A stretch of 64,000 nucleotides of DNA, taken from assembly GCA_002382085.1 (NCBI GenBank), contig DFZK01000005.1:124001-188000 (forward strand). The letters run 5' to 3'. The notes beneath the pieces are model-generated. The model made no database searches. It saw only the letters and a program-made list of their open reading frames with translations, and was not told the origin of the DNA. Shown here in pieces: positions 61,312-64,000 of this stretch (positions are counted from its first letter, which is position 1; the number at the start of each line of letters is the position of its first letter). The DNA is from Sulfurospirillum sp. UBA4058. GTDB lineage: Bacteria; Campylobacterota; Campylobacteria; Campylobacterales; Sulfurospirillaceae. The position numbers and the translations under genes were made by a program.

Positions 61312-62241
61312 TTATCGGTATTTTTGCACGTGATAACCAAAACCCATGTTTATTTGAATCTCTTTCCATTCATCAGCTAGGTTTTCATTGTGGTTATTAA
61401 TGGCTTCTTGTATGTGTTGATTTTGAATTGTATGAATCAACTTATGATCAAGAAATTTCAAAGGTATTAAGGGTGCATCATAGCCATCTATTTGATGCAT
61501 ACCTATTTGACCAATACATTGAACTTGATCTATTTTACGAAGATTAATGGTTGTATCAATATCTAAATGGTGCATAATGGTATCGGTGATCTCTTTGGTC
61601 TTATATTTGGAAAGGGATAGATTGCATAGCTCTTGGTAAACATGAATTGAAAATGATGTTTTAATGCGTTTTTCTGTGATATTGAAAGCATGAAAAAATG
61701 AGTATGTATTTAAAAAACTACAGGCAAATGCATTAGTAAATGTATCGGAGTTTTCTATTGTACCTTCTGGAAATAAATTTTTAATGTCAAAAAGTGGCAT
61801 AAAGAAATTACGGATTAATTCAAAGGGATGATGAAAAGATTCTAAATCAGTCCAATATCTCATATGCAGATCATATAAATAATTAATAAAACTTTCTTTA
61901 TCTTTCATAAGCAATTTTAATCCAAAGTGCATACCAAATAATTCAAAAAAAGCATACATGGAATTATATTGAAATTGACATATTTGCATTGTTGTTTCGA
62001 TATGTTTAATTTGTGAAGAAAGATAGTTATCAATATTTTTACTTGCAATTGCATTTTTAGGTATCGTAGAATAAATATGCTTTGAAGACCACATTTGATA
62101 GGCATATAAATTATTAATCGTACTTAACAAGGAGTGAAGTTTTCCACCATTTTTGAGTTTAGTATCAAGATTAGGAATTTCGTAATCTTCTAAAACCTTG
62201 TAAACAGTTTCTTTGAATTTTTCATCTGTTAATGTTTCCAA
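61312..62241 (-). CDS. Hypothetical cargo protein
   Basis: A 309-residue, largely helical, AT-rich gene product I do not recognise. It has many His and aromatic residues (YDLHMRYWTDLESFHHPFEL) and no signal peptide or clear membrane helix. It is oriented with the Rep run but behind its own gap, and divergent from the two genes that follow, so it may be element cargo. Confidence 0.6.
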   Translation of the reverse strand: METLTDEKFKETVYKVLEDYEIPNLDTKLKNGGKLHSLLSTINNLYAYQMWSSKHIYSTIPKNAIASKNIDNYLSSQIKHIETTMQICQFQYNSMYAFFELFGMHFGLKLLMKDKESFINYLYDLHMRYWTDLESFHHPFELIRNFFMPLFDIKNLFPEGTIENSDTFTNAFACSFLNTYSFFHAFNITEKRIKTSFSIHVYQELCNLSLSKYKTKEITDTIMHHLDIDTTINLRKIDQVQCIGQIGMHQIDGYDAPLIPLKFLDHKLIHTIQNQHIQEAINNHNENLADEWKEIQINMGFGYHVQKYR

Positions 62242-62304
62242 TGTTACGTTACTCCCCTAAATATCAAGAAATATGTATTTTAGGCATATTATCGAAGAAA
62301 AAAG

Positions 62305-62310
62305 TATAAT
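62305..62310 (+). promoter_or_regulatory. Possible -10 box before the cargo pair
   Basis: A consensus TATAAT about 40 bases before the start at 62350 in the divergent gap. No good -35 is seen. Confidence 0.35.
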
Positions 62311-62349
62311 TTATAGTAGCATTTTATATTTAAAGTTCAGTAGGTAAAA

Positions 62350-62796
62350 ATGGATTTAGTCAGTAATAGCATTTCTGCAATAATTGGAGGAATTATAACT
62401 TTTTCTGTTCAAACTGTTTTAATGAAAAAAAAGCTGAAAGATGATTTTACGCAAAAGCAACTTACAGAATTATACTTACCACTCGCAGAATTAATTAATC
62501 AATCGGCATTAAATGAACTGAAAGATATGAGCAATAAAGCACGGTATGAATTAGCTTTTTCTATTATCGAATTAATTACAAAAAAAGAATTTTATGCTTC
62601 AAAAAAATTAAGAGCCGATATTCATTCTTTAAGACATTATTTAAAAGTTCAAAATTTTGCTTCTAAAGAATTTTTAGAGCTTGATGGCGATGAACAAAAA
62701 ATATATGTATGGAATTTTGAGGAAAAGAATAATGAGGAAAATTTAAATATTATAATCGAAAGAATTTACGATGATATTGAAAATTTTCGACCATAG
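62350..62796 (+). CDS. Small hypothetical protein with N-terminal membrane helix
   Basis: A 148-residue protein with one N-terminal helix (ISAIIGGIITFSVQTVLM) then a charged helical body (LKDDFTQKQLTELYLPLAELI). No family recognised. It precedes the pentapeptide gene by 20 bases on the same strand, so the two are probably one unit. Confidence 0.65.
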   Translation: MDLVSNSISAIIGGIITFSVQTVLMKKKLKDDFTQKQLTELYLPLAELINQSALNELKDMSNKARYELAFSIIELITKKEFYASKKLRADIHSLRHYLKVQNFASKEFLELDGDEQKIYVWNFEEKNNEENLNIIIERIYDDIENFRP

Positions 62797-62816
62797 TATT
62801 TTGTTAAAGGTAAAAA

Positions 62817-64000
62817 ATGAAATGTGAAGTTTGTAACAAAGAATTTGAAGAGCAATATTTTGATGTAAGCCAGAATAAGTGTATTTTACATAGTACAAAA
62901 AATGATACTTCTGAGTATGAAAACTTTGATCTTCAACTATTTAGTTATCTTGAGCATAATAAACATGATGATATGTGCAAATTTAAAGATATTCATTTTC
63001 CTAGTAATTATCCTATTACACAAAATCTTAATGCTCATTATACTTTTGAAAGCAAAGAAGAATTGGAAAATCCCAAACCTGTTCATCTCTATTTCGATAA
63101 ATGCCATTTTATAAACTCTTTAATTCTAGATAATCCCTTCTTCATCCTAAAATTTGAGAAATGCGTGTTTGAAAAACAATATGAACATATTATTTCTAAT
63201 GAAACTAAATTTATTAAATGTACATTTGATGAATATGTGTATCAAAATATATCTGAAGATAAAACAAAAATCTCAAATTTTTTATTCTTTGATTGTGGTT
63301 TTACATCTATTAATTTTACAGGTGCTCATTTCACAGAGAAACTTTTTAAATTTACTTCTCAAAATGAATACTATAAAATTACAGAATTAAATTTAATTAA
63401 TTGTGAATTTGATAAAGATATTATTTTTAATTCTACCAGAGAAGAAGGTTACTCAACTCATTTTAAAATAACCAGTTTAGACTTTTCTGAATCAACTTTT
63501 AAGGGAAAGGTAAAAATTCAATTTTGTGAAATTGAAAATGCTATTTTTTATAATACAAAATTCAAAGATTTAGCAGATTTTTATCAAAGTAAATTTAAAA
63601 AAGTAGATTTTGAAAGAACTGACTTTGAAAAAATATCTGTTTTTAGTGAAACTGAGTTTTTGTGTAATGTCGATTTTAAATATACGAAATTTTTAGGTAA
63701 ATCCATTTTTAGAGATACCACCATAACAGGAATATTAAATTTAAGAAATTCAATTTTTGATGATGAAGCAAATTTTTTAGATATAACTTCAAAAACAAGA
63801 GATAAAGATACAGAAACTAAGGAATTTATAGGAGAAGTTAACAATATTCAAGTTGCTAATCGAGAAACAGCTAGAGTTATAAAAAATTTCTACGACACTA
63901 ATAATAATATTATTGAAGCAAATAAATTTTATGCTTTAGAAATGGAAGAAAGAGAAAAAGAATTACAACAAAATAAAACAAAAAGCTTCACGAGCTTCAT
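62817..64000 (+). CDS. Pentapeptide-repeat-like protein with N-terminal zinc-finger-like motif (partial)
   Basis: The frame is open from ATG 62817 to the window end, about 394 residues. It starts KCEVCNKEFEEQYFDVSQNKCILH, with a Cys-x2-Cys and a further Cys/His pair. From about residue 90 it has imperfect pentapeptide repeats with a central Phe every five residues (CHFIN, CVFEK, CTFDE, ADFYQ, VDFER). It then continues ANRETARVIKNFYDTNNNIIEANKFYALEMEEREKEL, which in relatives leads to membrane helices. AT-rich like its neighbours. The pairing with a small membrane protein on an element suggests, but does not prove, a defence or signalling role. Confidence 0.75.
   Translation, partial: MKCEVCNKEFEEQYFDVSQNKCILHSTKNDTSEYENFDLQLFSYLEHNKHDDMCKFKDIHFPSNYPITQNLNAHYTFESKEELENPKPVHLYFDKCHFINSLILDNPFFILKFEKCVFEKQYEHIISNETKFIKCTFDEYVYQNISEDKTKISNFLFFDCGFTSINFTGAHFTEKLFKFTSQNEYYKITELNLINCEFDKDIIFNSTREEGYSTHFKITSLDFSESTFKGKVKIQFCEIENAIFYNTKFKDLADFYQSKFKKVDFERTDFEKISVFSETEFLCNVDFKYTKFLGKSIFRDTTITGILNLRNSIFDDEANFLDITSKTRDKDTETKEFIGEVNNIQVANRETARVIKNFYDTNNNIIEANKFYALEMEEREKELQQNKTKSFTSF

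Larger units (their letters stand above)
58059..64000. mobile_element. Integrated Rep-encoding element beside tRNA-fMet (right end outside window)
   Basis: From the tRNA 3' end on come integrase, HTH/excisionase-like gene, Rep, a structured gap, a small ssDNA-binding-like gene, then cargo genes in much more AT-rich DNA. No TTACATGTAA copy occurs here. The direct-repeat copy of the tRNA end that would mark the far border is not in the window. No coat, assembly or conjugation genes are seen so far. Confidence 0.8.

Noticed and set aside
62902..63844. Small open frames on both strands near the window end
   Set aside because: They are shadows of the AT-rich pentapeptide gene, whose own frame runs open to 64000.

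Overview
The window looks like a chromosome segment of a free-living campylobacterotan (Epsilonproteobacteria), most like Sulfurospirillum. The grounds are a very long FlgL, AcnB-type aconitase, a RibB protein with a decayed GTP cyclohydrolase II half, a ttrBCA-type tetrathionate reductase, and kinases with periplasmic sensor domains. Nothing was searched against a database; genus and family calls come from reading the sequence and general knowledge.

Layout. 1-11.6 kb (minus strand): an export and adhesion locus with a TolC-like protein, a short HlyD-type adaptor, a 2861-residue multidomain adhesin, and the start of a GAF-type HlyD adaptor cut by the window edge. 11.9-14.1 kb: a response regulator and a solute-binding-domain kinase. 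14.2-21.5 kb: ttrA, ttrC, ttrB and a second kinase/regulator pair. 21.5-31.5 kb: housekeeping genes slyD, acnB, ftsK, flgL, hup and a phosphate transporter. 31.5-42.4 kb: ten tightly overlapping genes starting with an ArsR-type regulator, encoding acyl activation, condensation, reduction, ligation and Rieske oxidation; it reads as an uncharacterised lipid-derived metabolite or lipid-modification pathway. 43.5-48.7 kb: a second lipid operon (CDP-alcohol phosphotransferase, CdsA, PlsC, hydrolase-methyltransferase fusion, PAP2-dual-specificity phosphatase fusion), which reads as a dedicated phospholipid head-group pathway. 48.9-57.8 kb: small genes, a degraded nucleotidyltransferase flanked by 111-bp direct repeats, a divergent pair of related membrane proteins, a Kef-type antiporter and ribB. 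57.9-58.1 kb: tRNA-Gln and initiator tRNA-Met. 58.1 kb to the end: an integrated element beside the tRNA with integrase, HTH/excisionase-like protein, Rep, small ssDNA-binding-like protein, and AT-rich cargo ending in a pentapeptide-repeat protein that runs off the window.

The most unusual global signal is a perfect 10-bp palindrome, TTACATGTAA, which I count 22 times between 621 and 53872, in genes and in gaps, against far fewer than one expected by base composition. It is absent from the last 10 kb, including the integrated element. A second signal is a near-identical leader (ATTTAGGAATATAA or close to it) directly before the start codons of the first genes of the two lipid operons and of an amidohydrolase, which may tie them into one regulon.
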